A stretch of DNA of 64,000 nucleotides from Zanthoxylum bungeanum (GCA_019454045.1 SKCR01006516.1:248001-312000), one strand, 5' to 3'. Positions 24,045-36,252 are shown, counted from the first letter of the stretch. Notes: generated by a model not told the origin, from the sequence alone. A program made the numbers and translations.

Positions 24045-25357
24045 ACCGAGGGTGAGATGGTTCATTCCCAAACCTTTACTGTTATGAGATGGTTCATTCC
24101 CGAATCGTTACTTGTGTGAGATGGTTCATTCCCCAATCGTTACTGGTGTGAGATGGTTCATTCCCCAACTTTTACTGGTGTGAGATAGTTCATTGCCGAA
24201 CCGTTACTGGTGTGAGATAGTTCATTCCCGAACCGTTACTTGTGTGAGATGGTTCATTCCCGAACTGTTTCTCGGGTGAGATGGTTCATTCCCGAACCGT
24301 TACTGGTGTGTGATGGTTCATTCCCGAACCGTTACTGGTGTGAGATGGTTCATTCCCGAACCATTACTGAGTGTGAGATGGTTCATTTTCGAACCGTTAC
24401 TGAGTGTGAGATGGTTCATTTCCGAACGGTTACTGAGTGTGAGATGGTTCATTTCCGAACCGTTATTGAGTGTGAGATGGTTCATTTCTAAACCGTTCCT
24501 GAGTTGAGATGGGTCATTTCCGAATCGTTACTAAGTGTGAGATGGTTCATTTCTGAACCGTTACTGAGTGTGAGATGCTTTGATCTCGGAGTTTTGTTGA
24601 TCTCGGAGTTTTGTTCCCGAACCACCGAGTGTGAGATGCTTTGACCCCTGGGCTTTATTCCCAAACCATCTCTGGGCTTTATTCCCAAACTATGTTGAGT
24701 TGATGGCGAGGTGCTTCGACCTCTGGGCTTTATTCCCGAACTATGCTGAGTTGATGGCGAGGTGCTTCGACTCATGGGCTTTATTCCCGAACCATCTCTG
24801 GGCTTTATTCCCGAACTGTACTGAGTTGATGGCGAGGTGCTTCGATCTCTGGGCTTTATTCTCGAACCATTTTTGGGCTTTATTCTTGAACTGTGCTGAG
24901 TTGATGGTGAAGTGCTTCGACCTCTGGGCTTTATTCCCAAACCATCTCTGGGCTTTATTCCCGAACTGTGCTGAGTTGATGGCGAGGTGCTTCGACCTCT
25001 GGGCTTTATTCCCAAACCATCTCTGGGCTTTATTCCCGAACTATGTTGAGTGTGATGGCGAGGTGCTTCGACCCTCGGGCTTTGTTCCCGAACCACCGAG
25101 TGTGAGATGCTTCGATCTCTGGGCTTTGTTCCCGAACCATATGTGGGCTTTATTCCCGAACCGTTGATAATACGGGCCTCGACCCTGGGATTCATTCCCA
25201 AAACTGTTGATAATGTGGGTAGTGAGGCACCTCGCCCCCTGATCTGTCCTCATTCTCGAGGCTCCTCTCCATTCTTGGAGTTGCTCATCCTCATTCCCGA
25301 GGTTGTTCTCCATTCCCGGAGTGCCAATCCCGGTTTTCTCGTCATCATTCCCGAGGT
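24045..25357. repeat. Tandem array 1 in the 3' region of Gypsy A
   Basis: There are three zones. From 24050 to 24570, about 16 units of 31-32 bp have the form GAGATGGTTCATTCCCGAAC plus CGTTACTGGTGT. From 24600 to 25080, composite units of about 75 bp are built from CTGGGCTTTATTCCCGAACC and GAGTTGATGGCGAGGTGCTT. From 25080 to 25357, looser units contain CATTCCCGAGGTTG or GGGATTCATTCCCAAAACTG. All share the core ATTCCCGAAC. Because 75 is a multiple of three, both strands stay open over the composite zone. It lies between pol and the polypurine tract, as expected for Tat-type 3' arrays. Confidence 0.92.
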
Positions 25358-26464
25358 TGTTTTTGGACTATTTTATGCGGTTTTTAGGGCTTGGTTTTGG
25401 ATTGTTTTTGGACTGTTTTTTAGACTGTTTGTAGGGGTTTTTCTGGGCTGGTTCTGAGTTTTTTTAGGGACTTTTTTTGGGGCTGTTTGTGTGGTTTTTG
25501 TGGACTGTTTCTGAGTTGTTGTTTTTACGGGTTTTGTGTGTTTGGTTCGGTGGCTTGCTTCTGTTTATTGTTGTTTTGTTCACGCTGCTTCTGGTTCCAC
25601 ATCAAAGTCTGCACATGTTTTTATCTTCACGTTCTGGCCTATGTTGCTTTGTTGTTTATTAATTTGCTGGTCGGTAGGGTATTTATTTTGAGGCAAGGAC
25701 TCCTAAATCCCTTAGAACCTAAACCACTTCCAAACCATGTGCCACACTACCTCGACCTAAACCTATAGTGTTACTTCCATCAGCAAAAAGGCCACAAAAC
25801 TAACAACTGCACTCGCCTCAGACATGAGATCCAAAACCTTATTGACACCATAAAATACTCGACCCAGAAAAAGAACAACCCAACACAAACAGAAACCCTA
25901 TACCCACCTACATGATCAACTGTCGGTTGAAGAAAGAGAGATAGGTTTTTTACTTTGTGTTTGATTCTTGCCGTCTAAGCTTAGAAAAAGTATCCCCTAG
26001 GGTTTTTGGTTTAGTCTCCTTTTTATAATGTTTTCAAGGGATCTTCAATCAAGGAAACAAATCAAATAAATATATGAGATATTTTCTTAATTTATTTAAG
26101 GAAAAAAATCTCTAAATTTGGTGAGGAAGGGATTCACAATCTCTTTAAATTGGAAGGTGATTTGAGGGAATTTTGACATGTGTTTTGCATGGGATTTTTT
26201 AATTGGGAAGGCTTGGGCGTGCATGGTGGGCTTTGGTCGTGCATGGTGGGCTTTGTGGGTTGCAGAGGTTTTGGGCCGAGGCTAAAGTTTGAAAGAGAAA
26301 CCGACTAAGCGAATCTGAGGCGTGCTAGTGAGTCGAATCCAATGCGGGATTAATTTTAGAGGTTTTCTTTCCGGTATTCGTTTCCCGCGACTTCCACAAC
26401 TTTTCAGGTAATGCCTCTATACGAGACTCATCATTGGGCTTCATGCAAAAATACAGTGTCTACA
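25358..26464 (-). mobile_element. Partial LTR of the Gypsy A family, inside the 3' region
   Basis: The array passes into LTR sequence near 25358 (TTGTTTTTGGACTATTTT), and the copy ends CAGTGTCTACA at 26464. It lacks the TGTAGGAG half. It matches the central LTR around 33230-33800 and 38345-38443. Inside it, 25692-25925 is gag sequence instead of LTR sequence. Confidence 0.88.
25692..25925 (+). pseudogene. gag fragment (zinc-knuckle part) captured inside an LTR
   Basis: Plus-strand GGCAAGGACTCCTAAA through CACCTACATGATCAACT matches the minus strand of 29850-29615, which is gag of element A. The reading YCYFHQQKGHKTNNCTRLRH corresponds to YCHFHQENGHKTDNCACLRH there. The flanking LTR (GGGTATTTATTTTG before, GTTGAAGAAAGAGAG after) matches 33500-33650, where about 110 bp of LTR stand in its place. 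The gag piece runs opposite to the element that carries it. Its frame ends soon and is not a gene. Confidence 0.9.
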
Positions 26465-26480
26465 GTCAAACCCACTTTGA
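26465..26480 (-). other. Polypurine tract of Gypsy A, inner copy
   Basis: The minus strand reads CAAAGTGGGTTTGAC before the LTR start TGTAGACACTG. The bases beyond it match those beyond 23878, including GATGGGGCTTGTGCAGTGTG. Confidence 0.75.
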
Positions 26481-26587
26481 TGGGGCTTGTGCAGTGTGTG
26501 ACAGTGACAACCCTATCAAAGTCATGCATGTATTTTTACTTACCTGGTTCTTCGGAGATTGCCGTACTTACCTGTTGTTTCACTGCT

Positions 26588-28190
26588 GTTGAGAGATGGT
26601 TCATTCCCGAACCGTTCCTGGTGTGAGATGGTTCATTTCCGAACCGTTCCCGGTGTGAGATGGTTCATTTCCGAACCGTTACTGGTGTGAGATGGTTCAT
26701 TTCCGAACCGTTCCTGAGTGTGAGATGGTTCATTCCCGAACCATTACTACTGTGAGATGGTTCATTCCCGAACCAATACTGGTGTGAGATGGTTCATTCC
26801 CGAACCACCGAGTGTGAGATGCTTTGATCTCTGGGTTTTGTTCCCGAACCGAGTTGAGTTGATGGGGAGGTGCTTTGCCCCTGGGTTTTGTTCCCGAACC
26901 ACCGAGTGTGAGATGATTTGATCTCTGAGTTTTGTTCCTAAACTGAATTGAGTTGATGGCAAGGTGCTTTGACCCCTGAGTTTTGTTCCCGAACCACCGA
27001 GTGTGAGATGCTTTGATCTCTGGGTTTTGTTCTCAAACTGAATTGAGTTGATGGTGAGGTGCTTTAACCTCTGGGTTTTGTTCCCGAACCACCGAGTGTG
27101 AGATGCTTCGATCTCTGGGCTTTATTCCCGAACTGTGTTGAGTTGATGGTGAGTTGCTTCGACCTCTGGGCTTTATTCCCGAATTGTGATGAGTTGATGG
27201 TGAGGTGTTTCGACCTCTAGGCTTTATTCCCGAACCATCTCTGGGCTTTATTCCCGAGCTGTGCTGAGTTGATGACGAGGTGCTTCGACCTCTGGGCTTT
27301 ATTCCCGAACCATCTCTGGGCTTTATTCCCGAACTGTGTTGAATTGATGGCGAGGTGCTTCGACCTCTGGGATTTATTCCCGAACCATCTCTGGGCTTTA
27401 TTCTCGAACTGTGCTGAGTTGATGGTGAGGAGCTTCGACCTCTGGGCTTTATTCCTGAACCATCTCTGGGCTTTATTCCCGAACTGTGTTGAGTTGATGG
27501 CGAGGTGCTTCGACCTATGGGCTTTATTCCTGAACCATCTCTGGGCTTTATTCTCGAACTGTGCTGAGTTGATGGCGAGGTGCTTCGACCTCTGGGCTTT
27601 GTTCCCGAACCACCAAGTGTGAGATGCTTCGATCCCTAGGATTTGTTCCCGAACTGAGTTAAGTGATGACGAGGTGCTTCGACCTCTGGGCTTTATTCCC
27701 GAACCATCTCTGGGCTTTATTCCCAAACCATCTCTGGGCTTTATTCCCGAACTGTGCTGAGTTGATGGCGAGGTGCTTCGACCTCTGGGCTTTATTCCTG
27801 AACCACCGAGTATGAGATGCTTTGATCTCTGGGCTTTATTCCCGAACTATATGGGTGATAGCGTTTTGGTCCATCTGCATGACTCTTCGATCCATTGGGG
27901 AGTTTTTTTTTGTGATGATGAGGTGCTTCGTCCTCTGGGATTCATTCCCAAACTGGTGATAATGTGGGCCTCGACCCTAGGATTCCTTCCTGAATTGTTG
28001 ATAATGTGGGCCTTGACCTTGGGATTCATTCCCAAAACTTTCGAACTGATGGGGGTGAGGCACTTCGCCCCCTGATCCATCCTCATTCTCGAGGCTCTTT
28101 GCTCGTCTTTATTCTTTAGGTTGTTCTCAATTCTCGGAGTGTCATTCCCGGCTTGTTCATCCTCATTCTCGAGAAGTTGCTTGTCCTCGC
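26588..28190. repeat. Tandem array 2 in the 3' region of Gypsy A
   Basis: This repeats the architecture of array 1: 31-32-bp units GAGATGGTTCATTCCCGAAC (26590-26810), intermediate units with CACCGAGTGTGAGATGCTTT (26800-27130), 75-bp composite units (27100-27800) and degenerate CATTCCCAAA or CATTCTCGAG units (27900-28190). The same unit order in arrays 1 and 2 suggests duplication of a whole 3' end. Confidence 0.92.
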
Positions 28191-28639
28191 CATTTTTTCT
28201 TTTTCTTCAAAGCCTGCGAACATAAAATAAAATGTGTGTGCATGTGATGTGTATGCATGTATGCATGGATGCATTCCCTATTCCGATGGGTTTTCTTTGT
28301 CCTATTGGCTTGATGTCATCCTTGGTTAGACCTTTCTTGCGCTAGAGGGTTTTCTTCACCCCTTTAGGAATTCTCTTGGCCTTTGGTCGCCCCATTGGCC
28401 TGGTTACAGTTTCCTCTTGTCAATTCTACTCCAGTGATTGCTCAGTTTTCTTAAGTTTCATGTCTCAAAGTCCCGTTGTGTCCTTTTTTCGCGGGGTAGT
28501 AGACTGGTCATCCTCAGACCTGGCTCAGCTTTCTGCTTTTTACTACCTGCACCGGGTCAAGGTGTATTACGCCTTTTTGAAAGCGGCCTCATCCTTTTGG
28601 GATCATGTCTTCCGATTCTTAGGTTTCTAAATGTGCCCC
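28191..28639. other. Element A internal sequence, no gene recognised
   Basis: No product can be supported here. A TGTGTATGCATGTATGCATG purine/pyrimidine alternation lies near 28245. The open frames present show no family motif. Confidence 0.5.
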
Positions 28640-28790
28640 CTCCCTGAAATTGGACTCCATTGTCTGTCACTATGTGATGTGGCATTCCATATCGACATAT
28701 TATATTACGGGCTATGAAATAGTCCCAATAGTTACTCATATTATTGTCCTCAAGGAATGTCCAGTAATGAAACCAGAGAACCTTCAAAAC
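28640..28790 (-). pseudogene. Gypsy integrase core scrap
   Basis: The minus strand reads TFLEDNNMSNYWDYFIARNIICRYGMP followed by HHIVTDNGVQF, which includes the IVTDNG(x)QF motif around the second catalytic Asp of the DDE integrase. Nothing before or after continues the domain; sequence past 28640 in the same frame is unrelated. The rest of pol is deleted. Confidence 0.8.
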
Positions 28791-28799
28791 ACTCAATGC

Positions 28800-29434
28800 A
28801 ACTCAAATCTGAGTCTTTAAATAAATCATCTAAGCCAGACTCACAGTGTGTGTGCGCAAAGGTTCATTTACAGCTTGATTCTAGGTAAGCCAACTCAATG
28901 ATTTCGTTTAAAAATTGGGATCGATGGGTCAAACCAACCTAGATATCTCAATTATGCTCTGTAATTTCCTTTTCTGTGCTCAATATGGTATAATTTCTTT
29001 TTTATTTTATTTTGTCTCTCTTCTTCTTTTCTTTTTTTTTCTTTTTTTTAACACACCTACCCTTTAAGTTTGCATTTCTCCTCATGGTGGTCCTAATACT
29101 CGCCCATGGGTAGCTTCACGCTTATCGGTTATAGGTGGTTTATTTTTTTTTTCTTTAGAGACTTTTCTTTTATTTTCAACCATACCACACATCATAACAT
29201 AAGCAAATCAGGATAGACATCTAAACAAACGGTCATTCATCGACCTGCAATTTCTTCAACTTGTCACTTTGCCAACTACTCAGGTTTTCACTGCTAAAAA
29301 CCTATAATTAAGTGCTTACGAGTCTAACATATATCAACTACTCAAAGTATCAGATAAAAGTACATCAAGAACTGATCGTTTCTAAGATTTCACCCTAAAG
29401 CAAACGATTTCATCATTGGACTTATGCTTAACTA
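28800..29434. other. Element A internal sequence, no gene recognised
   Basis: Pyrimidine-rich, with T runs at 29000-29050 and 29145. It lies between gag and the integrase scrap, so it is probably decayed or deleted protease/RT sequence. No motif was seen. Confidence 0.45.
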
Positions 29435-30833
29435 TTAAGGACTAAAAATAAACATTTTTTTCCTGGCTGAAGGGCCCCCAAAGGTCCATCTATTCTGGCT
29501 GTAAAATTTTCTTTTTATTTTCTTCTTCATCTTCCTGCTGCTATCCCGTATCCCCATGCAAGAAGCCGTATGGTTGAGAGTTTGGAGGACAAAGCTTTCG
29601 GGCAGGCCGAAGTTGATCATGTAGGTGGGTAGAGGGTTTCTATGTGTGTTGGGTTGTTATTTTTCTGGGTCAGGTATCTTATGGGTGTCAATAAGGTTTT
29701 GGATCTCATGTCTGAGGCAGGCGCAGTTGTCAGTTTTGTGGCCGTTTTCCTGATGGAAGTGACAGTATAGGTTTAGGTCGAATTAGTGTGGCATAGGGTT
29801 TGGAAATGGTCTAGGTTATACGGGTTTTAGGAGTCCTTGCCTCTTCAGCTTTTCAAACACTGTTGACAAATGTCTACCAAAATTGGAGAATCATCTGTTT
29901 CTGATGGCAGCGACCTCAGCAGGAGCAGGCATAGTCCCTGAAGACCCCACAATGGTCCTTCTATTCAGGTAATAAAACTTTCTGTTCTCGGCTTTCTCTT
30001 CCTCGATGTCCATGACAATTTCTCTTAATTTTCGAAAGTCACTAATCATGGAGGTCATTCTCCTCCGCTTGTTATAAATGGAGGGTTTGGTGCCCTTAAT
30101 GATCATTTTAATCTGGTCCTTCTCCGGGGCCGTGTCTTCATTTTCAATAGCTGGCTTCTCCAGCGATCTACATAATCTTTGAAGGTCTCTTTTGGCTTCT
30201 GCTTGGTGTTTTCTAGGTCACGGAGCGACAAGTCTATCTCCAGGTCTGTGACATATTGGTTTAGAAAGGCCTCTGCTAATGCCCTCCAGTCATCCCTGAT
30301 CTTTCTCTCCAGGCCATGATACCACACTACGGGCACCCCTTCTAGTGACATTCCAAACTCCTTCTGTACCTGACGCTTTGACAAACCCACTGAACTCGTC
30401 ACTGAAACATATTGTCAGAATAGACCATTGGATCTCTGTTTCCATTGAACTTGGCCATGTCAGGCATCTTAAACTGAGGAGGCAACTGTTTCTCAAAAGT
30501 CATCGCATCATAGTCTAACAGATCTTTATGTTTACCCTTCATCTTGCGGGTAACTGACTCTACTTGTTCTTTGAGTTTCTGTAGTTCTTCCTGAGACCTG
30601 GCTACCCTTCCCGCGGCATACTCAGCCATGTCACCATTAAAAATAGGGATTTCTTCGCACACCCTATTAGGGAGCTCCTCACGTCTAGCATTCTCATCAT
30701 TTTTTGTTCCCACTGTGTGGGGTACTGCCAGACTGGCCACAGCTTTGGTCAAAGCTTGTAGTTGCTCGGTAATTTTGGTGATGTCACTTTCCAATTGATC
30801 CATGTGGGAACCTTCACTGCCTGACGCATTCAT
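29435..30833 (-). pseudogene. Gypsy A gag, broken by frameshifts
   Basis: The likely ATG is at 30833 (MNASGSEGSHMDQLE). A predicted coiled-coil stretch follows (ITKITEQLQALTKAVASL), then SQEELQKLKEQVESVTRKMKG, FKMPDMAKFNGNRDPMV, and after a one-base shift near 30410 the Retrotrans_gag core (30402-30120) with VSVGLSKRQVQ-like sequence, YHGLERKIRDDWRALAEAFL and ETFKDYVDRWRSQL. A second shift near 30140 leads to QIKMIIKGTKPSIYNK. The nucleocapsid knuckle CHFHQENGHKTDNC (about 29768-29725) is a CX2HX4HX4C form. The tail runs into LPESFVLQTLN. Comparison with gag of element B supports the first shift (18 versus 19 bases). Confidence 0.9.
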
Positions 30834-31981
30834 GCTTGCTAACAGTTTCTTGACAAGTCTTCCTTCTTCTCTAACCCAATGGATATCTATAATGGTTGTT
30901 AGGACAAGGAGTTGGCATGATGCGTGTATGCATGCGATGCATGAGATGCATATGGTTATCAAAATAGCATATATCCTTCTGACTTTATTCCTCCCACACT
31001 CAGGGTAAGTCTATTTATGTCCTAGGTATGGCTTATTTTATGCACCAATGTGGGGTATACAAAATCGTTCTCTCCTACGCTACAAGGGTGAACATTGGCT
31101 ACCTCAGTCCATTTTCATCAGTAATAGACAAAGACTGCCCATTTATAATATTGACTAAGCCTATTATGGGGATCGTGCCATTGTTTAGAAATGACGAATT
31201 GGGCCTTAGGTAATCATGGTTATGGGGATGTACTTGGAGATATCCAAAAGTATATAAATATGCCATAATAAGACGTACCCTTCCTGGATAAAAGCCAGTG
31301 CGGATATTATACTCATGCATTTGGCATATTCGGATCATGTTTGGACCTTCTAAGCCCATCAAAGTTTTTATACAAGTTGGCCCGTTATCATTTTAAAGTG
31401 TTCAGTCAAATTATCGCGAGATGCAAACTTGTCCCAGTTGAAAAGGCCCAACAGGTTTACACTTTTGCGATAAGATGGCTAAATAACTTCAAATGATAGG
31501 GGGCTCAAACACAAGGTGGCTCATCATCATTTTGAATACTTTTGGCCCAATCATCATAAGATACAAACTCGTCAAAGTTTAAATAGCCCAACAAGTTCGT
31601 ATCCTATGACCAAAAGTCTAAATGGATCCAAATGACAATGGTCCCAAACACAAGCATGGTAGGTAGCTTCTATAGGACATATAACTATGGTTCATATGTG
31701 GGCTTATAAGGGTACGGATAAAGTCTCTCGTCGGTGAAGGGTTGCTCACAACTAGGTCTCCCCACTCAAGGGTTCGAGCGACCAAGTGAGCGCGTCTTTT
31801 TTATACCCTAAGGTACGTGCCAATGAGTGATGATGCCACATAACGATCCGCCGCAATGAGTGAAAGCGACTTCAAGATACATGACGCCATCAGGGTAAAA
31901 AATGTATGCAAAATATATGAGACTTGGGTAACCAAAGCCAAAGCCACAGACACTACAATGCATTGTTTCGGGGCTGATTCT
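30834..31981 (-). other. 5' leader of Gypsy A
   Basis: About 1.1 kb between the primer binding site and gag without a recognisable gene. Parts resemble the leader of element B in inverse orientation, for example GATAGAGAATC next to the binding site. A TGCATGCGATGCATGAGATG stretch lies near 30925; B has a similar ATGCATAAACGCATACATAC near 39340. Confidence 0.7.
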
Positions 31982-32002
31982 CTATCCCTAGTGGAGTCAC
32001 CA
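31982..32002 (-). other. tRNA-Arg-type primer binding site of Gypsy A
   Basis: The minus strand reads TGGTGACTCCACTAGGGATAG two bases after the LTR end CTCCTACA. This form is used by Tat/Ogre-type elements, which prime with tRNA-Arg. The assignment relies on remembered family consensus. Confidence 0.7.
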
Positions 32003-34049
32003 TCTGTAGGAGTGAAGCAGAGCCACGACACTGATGGGCTCGCAGCCCTTAAAGAGTACGGAGTAGCCCGCAGGGGACTAAACCGGAGAATAAAGGAGTC
32101 ACCACCCAGTGTGAACTGGGAAATGATTTAAGGCCGCACTCACCCCTCGCAAGAGAAGACCTCAAACCGTTGGGTTCGGAATGGTCCCTTACTTATGCCA
32201 ATATAATGGACGGGTTCACACAATGATATAGCCAAGTCTTATGCAGTTCATGCAAGACAATGCAAATAAACACATAAATTTGCACACCCATAAACATAAA
32301 TATAAATGAAAGCAAATTAAATTAAGAAATACAAGGTACGATAACAAGAATCAAAATAATTAAAAGCAAATAAAATGCCGATAAGTAAACAGTAAAGAAA
32401 ATGAGGGGGTTAGTCACGCATATATGGGTATTTCCCAAGTGGTACGTGGAGTTGTATCCCAAGTACAGACCGCACTACCGTCCATTTGGATTCGGCTACG
32501 AAATTTATGTCTAGGTTTCCATTCGATATACCACAAGGGATAATACCATACGTAATCATTAATGCAATGTAAATAAAGCAAATAAACATGAAACAACATA
32601 ATAATGTATATGCAGATAATGAACAAATAAAATAAAGGCGGAATAATAAAATAAAATAAAAAAGATAAATAACGAGACTAAATGTGAAATAATAAAATGA
32701 CAGTAAAAGCGAATAAATAAATAAGATAACACTAAATAAAAATAAATACTAAAATAAACGCGAAATAATAAATACCGGTGAATAAATAAATAAAATGATA
32801 AATAACATTAAATAGATAAAAATAATTATAAAAAAATGCCGAAGAAAGAAAATGTGACCAAAGAATTTGGCCGTCTTTAATGTAGGACTTTGCATGCCCG
32901 GCTGGACGTATTTTACGTCCAGCCAAGCATGTCGTGTCCAGAACTATGAAAATAAATAGATTAAGTGTGCCCTAGGTCTTACCTTTTAAGTTGCTTCTTA
33001 GAAGTGCGTTATGCCATCGCCGGAAGGATTAAAGCTTGTTGTTTTTTCTGGTTTCCTGTTTCTGCTCGCTGTTTCACTGTTTCTGCTCACTATTTTGTTG
33101 TTTCTGCTCGCTAATTTTGGCTTGCTGTTTGCTGGTTTGTTGGTTGCTGTTTTTACTATTTTGACTGTTTTTGGCGATTTATAGGGACTGTTTGGCTGTT
33201 GTTTTTTTGCATTTTTAGGGACTGGTTTTGGATTGTTTTTGGACTATTTTTGCGGTTTTTAGGGACTGGTTTTGGGTTGTTTTTGGAATTTTTTTGGAAT
33301 GTTTTTTGGACTGTTTGTAGGGGTTTTGTGGACTGGTTCTGAGTTTTTTTTTTTGCGATTTTTGTGTGTGTTTTGGTTCGGTGGCTTGCTTCTGTTTGTT
33401 GTTGTTTTGTTCACGCTACTTCTGGTTCCACGTCAAAGTCTGCACACGTTTTGGTCTTCACGTTCTGGCCTATGTTGCTTTGTTGTTTGTTTGCTGGTCG
33501 GTGGGGTATTTATTTTGGCTTATTGTGCTGTTTTGTTCGGTTGGTGTAGGGGTATTTGTTGCTTTGTGTTTTGGCTTAGGGCGTTTGGTTTTTTTTATTG
33601 GTCTTTGTTTTTCATTTTTGGTGGTTGTTGGTTGAAGAAAGAGAGTTAGGTTTTTTGCTTTGTGTTTGATTCTTGACGTCTAAGCTTAGAAAAAGTGTCC
33701 CCTAGGGTTTTTGGTTTAGTCTCCTTTTTATAATGTTTTCAAGTGATCTTCAATCAAGGATCAAATAAATATATAAGATATTTTCTTAATTTATTTAGGG
33801 AACAAAATAAATAGCTCAAATTGATTTGATCAAATAGAGACTTATTTGTGGCATTGTTGTCTAGGACAGAATTAAACAAGACTCGTATATCCGCACTTTC
33901 GAAGAGTGAGTACTCGGACTGTTTTGATTCCAATCAAATAAAGTCTACGAATCTAGTTTAATGGGCAATATGCCTAAAACACTATTTACTTAGTAAAAGT
34001 GTAAATGCCACCGATCTGTTAGCCCTATTCATGGTGAAGTTAGTGGGCC

Positions 34050-36252
34050 CATATCTAGCTAGGCTAGATGTGAACATGAATATTTCGTGACCTTAACGGA
34101 TGTGGCATCACGTTATGGTTATGTGTTTCTTTTGAATAACACAAATCAGAAACTTTTAGAGTTTCGACACGAAATAGACAAACAGATCGGCTATAGTATT
34201 ATACCGTCACGGTAAGACCGTAATGGAAAATACTTAAGCAATAAGTTTCTTATATACTTGAAAAAGTATAGTATTCTTTCAAATGAGGACTCCTCCCGGA
34301 ACACGTCAAAGTGACGGTGTGTCCGAACGGATTAACCGAATCATGTTAGACATGATAAGGCTAATCATGAGTCGTCTCTGAGCTACCATTTCCTTCAACG
34401 GATAAGTTTTAACAGTGCAATAACTTATTTAGAATAAGGTTCCATAATAATCTGTTTGACAGATTACATATTAGATATGAACGGGAAAGAAACCGGGTTT
34501 CTCATTCCTGACCATTTGGGATGCCAGGCATATGTTTGGATGATACCAAACTAGAACCCAAATTGGATAAGTGTCAATTGTAAGCTATCCTAGGGATACC
34601 ATAAGTATTGTATTTATACATCTCACCAGAGAGAACAATTAGATTGTTGCTCACAATGCAGTTTTCCTGAGAGGAATACAGACATGCAGTGGTAAGTGGG
34701 AGGATAGTAAAACTCGATGAAAATCGGAGTAATACTATTCAAGGCACCTATTCCTAATGGAACATAAATAGTTCATCAATGATGAAACTATTCCATTAAT
34801 CTTCGAGTACACAAGAACCGCGTAGATCATAGAGAGTCAGAAAACAACCTGGGGTATGGGTTTCTGATCTCACCTCATAAAGATGTTAATCTTTTAAGGT
34901 ATACCAACTGATTACGTATAAGGTAGTGATACAAATATCGACTCCCTATTATGACAAAGTGTCATGAGTCCAAAATGGATTCCATGTATATCAACAAGTT
35001 TGGATACTAGTTGATGTACCATAAGGCATTGTGCCTATTGGTACTTTATAAGTCTTCAAGGAAGACATACATGGAAGGCAACATACCAACGTACTAAGCT
35101 AGGCTTGTAAAGAAAAGGTAGAGTTATCAACATTGTGTTGATTCCGACAACCTTTTACCTGTTGCCATTGTAAATCCATTTGGATAATGCTTGCTAAAGC
35201 TGTGTATTTCATTTATGAAATATGACAGCTTAACGGAAAATCGCTTTCCTGAAAAGGAAACCTTTCGGAGGATGTTTATAACATCCTGTCGGTTTTATCG
35301 TACCATAACAAGCAAACAAGGTTTGCAGGTTATTCGATCCATGTTTGGATTGAAGCAAAAATAGGTTCTAGGAATTGTCGTTTTGATGTAATCATAATGG
35401 AGTATGATTTAATTCAAAACGAAATGATTCTTGTGTATATAAAAGGGTTAGTGGGAGTGCACTGACATGAATATCTGTAAAATAATGATAATATGTCATT
35501 TCTTGGAAATGAAATTCCCATAAAGCAATCGGTGAAAGCTTGGCTTTCATAAGAAATTCTCCGTAGAATTCTGGGGAGTAACAACCTTATTCAAGGAATA
35601 AAGATCTACTGGGATAGATTTGGAGTTGTTAACACTCTCTGGGAAATTGTACATTTAAAATGTACTTGATATGGTGTCTCATACGCTTTGAGCATATGGA
35701 GTCACAATCAGGACAATCCAAGTGATAGTCATTGGATTGAAGTTAGGACATCTATTAGTATCTTAGAGAACTAAAGATGTTGTCTTAAATTATGGAGTAG
35801 GAGAACTTGAAGTGACTAGGATCACTGCTGCAAGTTTCCAAACGGTAAATACTGCGGTACTATAAAGTTTGAACAACGGGACAGTAAGCTGGAAATATTC
35901 CGAGCAAGATAACTGTCGCCGAATAACAACAAATGCGGATTATTGCTGCAGCTGAGGCAGCAATAGAAGCCATTTGGATCGATAATAAATCTAATTAGAT
36001 TAGATATAGTTCTGTTAGCGGCTGAGCTAGGTGTCAGCATAGGCTAAAGAATTAATGGTCTCATCGACGATCCAGATATATACTTCTATATTCATCTGAT
36101 TCGTTCGGATCATACATCGTGGCGATGTGATGATCGTATAAATCGCGTCAGAAGATAATTACGCAAATCCGCTGACGAAAATCTTTTCTCAGCAATTTGA
36201 GCAAACCGTACATAGTTCGAGTGTAAGACACTTGAGTGACTGGCTATGTGCC
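34050..36252 (+). pseudogene. Copia E pol remnant
   Basis: Integrase: YFVTLTDVASRYGYVFLL (about 34085-34140), LLEFRHEIDKQI, RNGKYLSNKFLIYLKKYSIL and GVSERINRIMLDMIRLIMS (about 34320-34375). Reverse transcriptase: FDVIIMEYDLIQNEMILVYIKG near 35380-35450, where a working copy would be followed by the YVDD block. The C-terminus NPLTKIFSQQFEQ and LSDWLCAKWEIVG comes just before the LTR. Many frameshifts and stops make this an old pseudogene. Confidence 0.82.

Noticed and set aside
24240..25313. Long repetitive open frames on both strands in array 1 (and in array 2 at 27217-28086) as repeat proteins
   Set aside because: They follow from a repeat unit divisible by three and lie between pol and the polypurine tract of a retrotransposon; no start context or domain supports translation.
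24045..28190. CRISPR-like repeat arrays
   Set aside because: Units are contiguous or composite without unique spacers, there are no cas genes, and the DNA is from a plant.
31856..32131. 91-codon frame across the primer binding site
   Set aside because: It crosses the LTR boundary and the binding site of element A, and no homology could be recognised.
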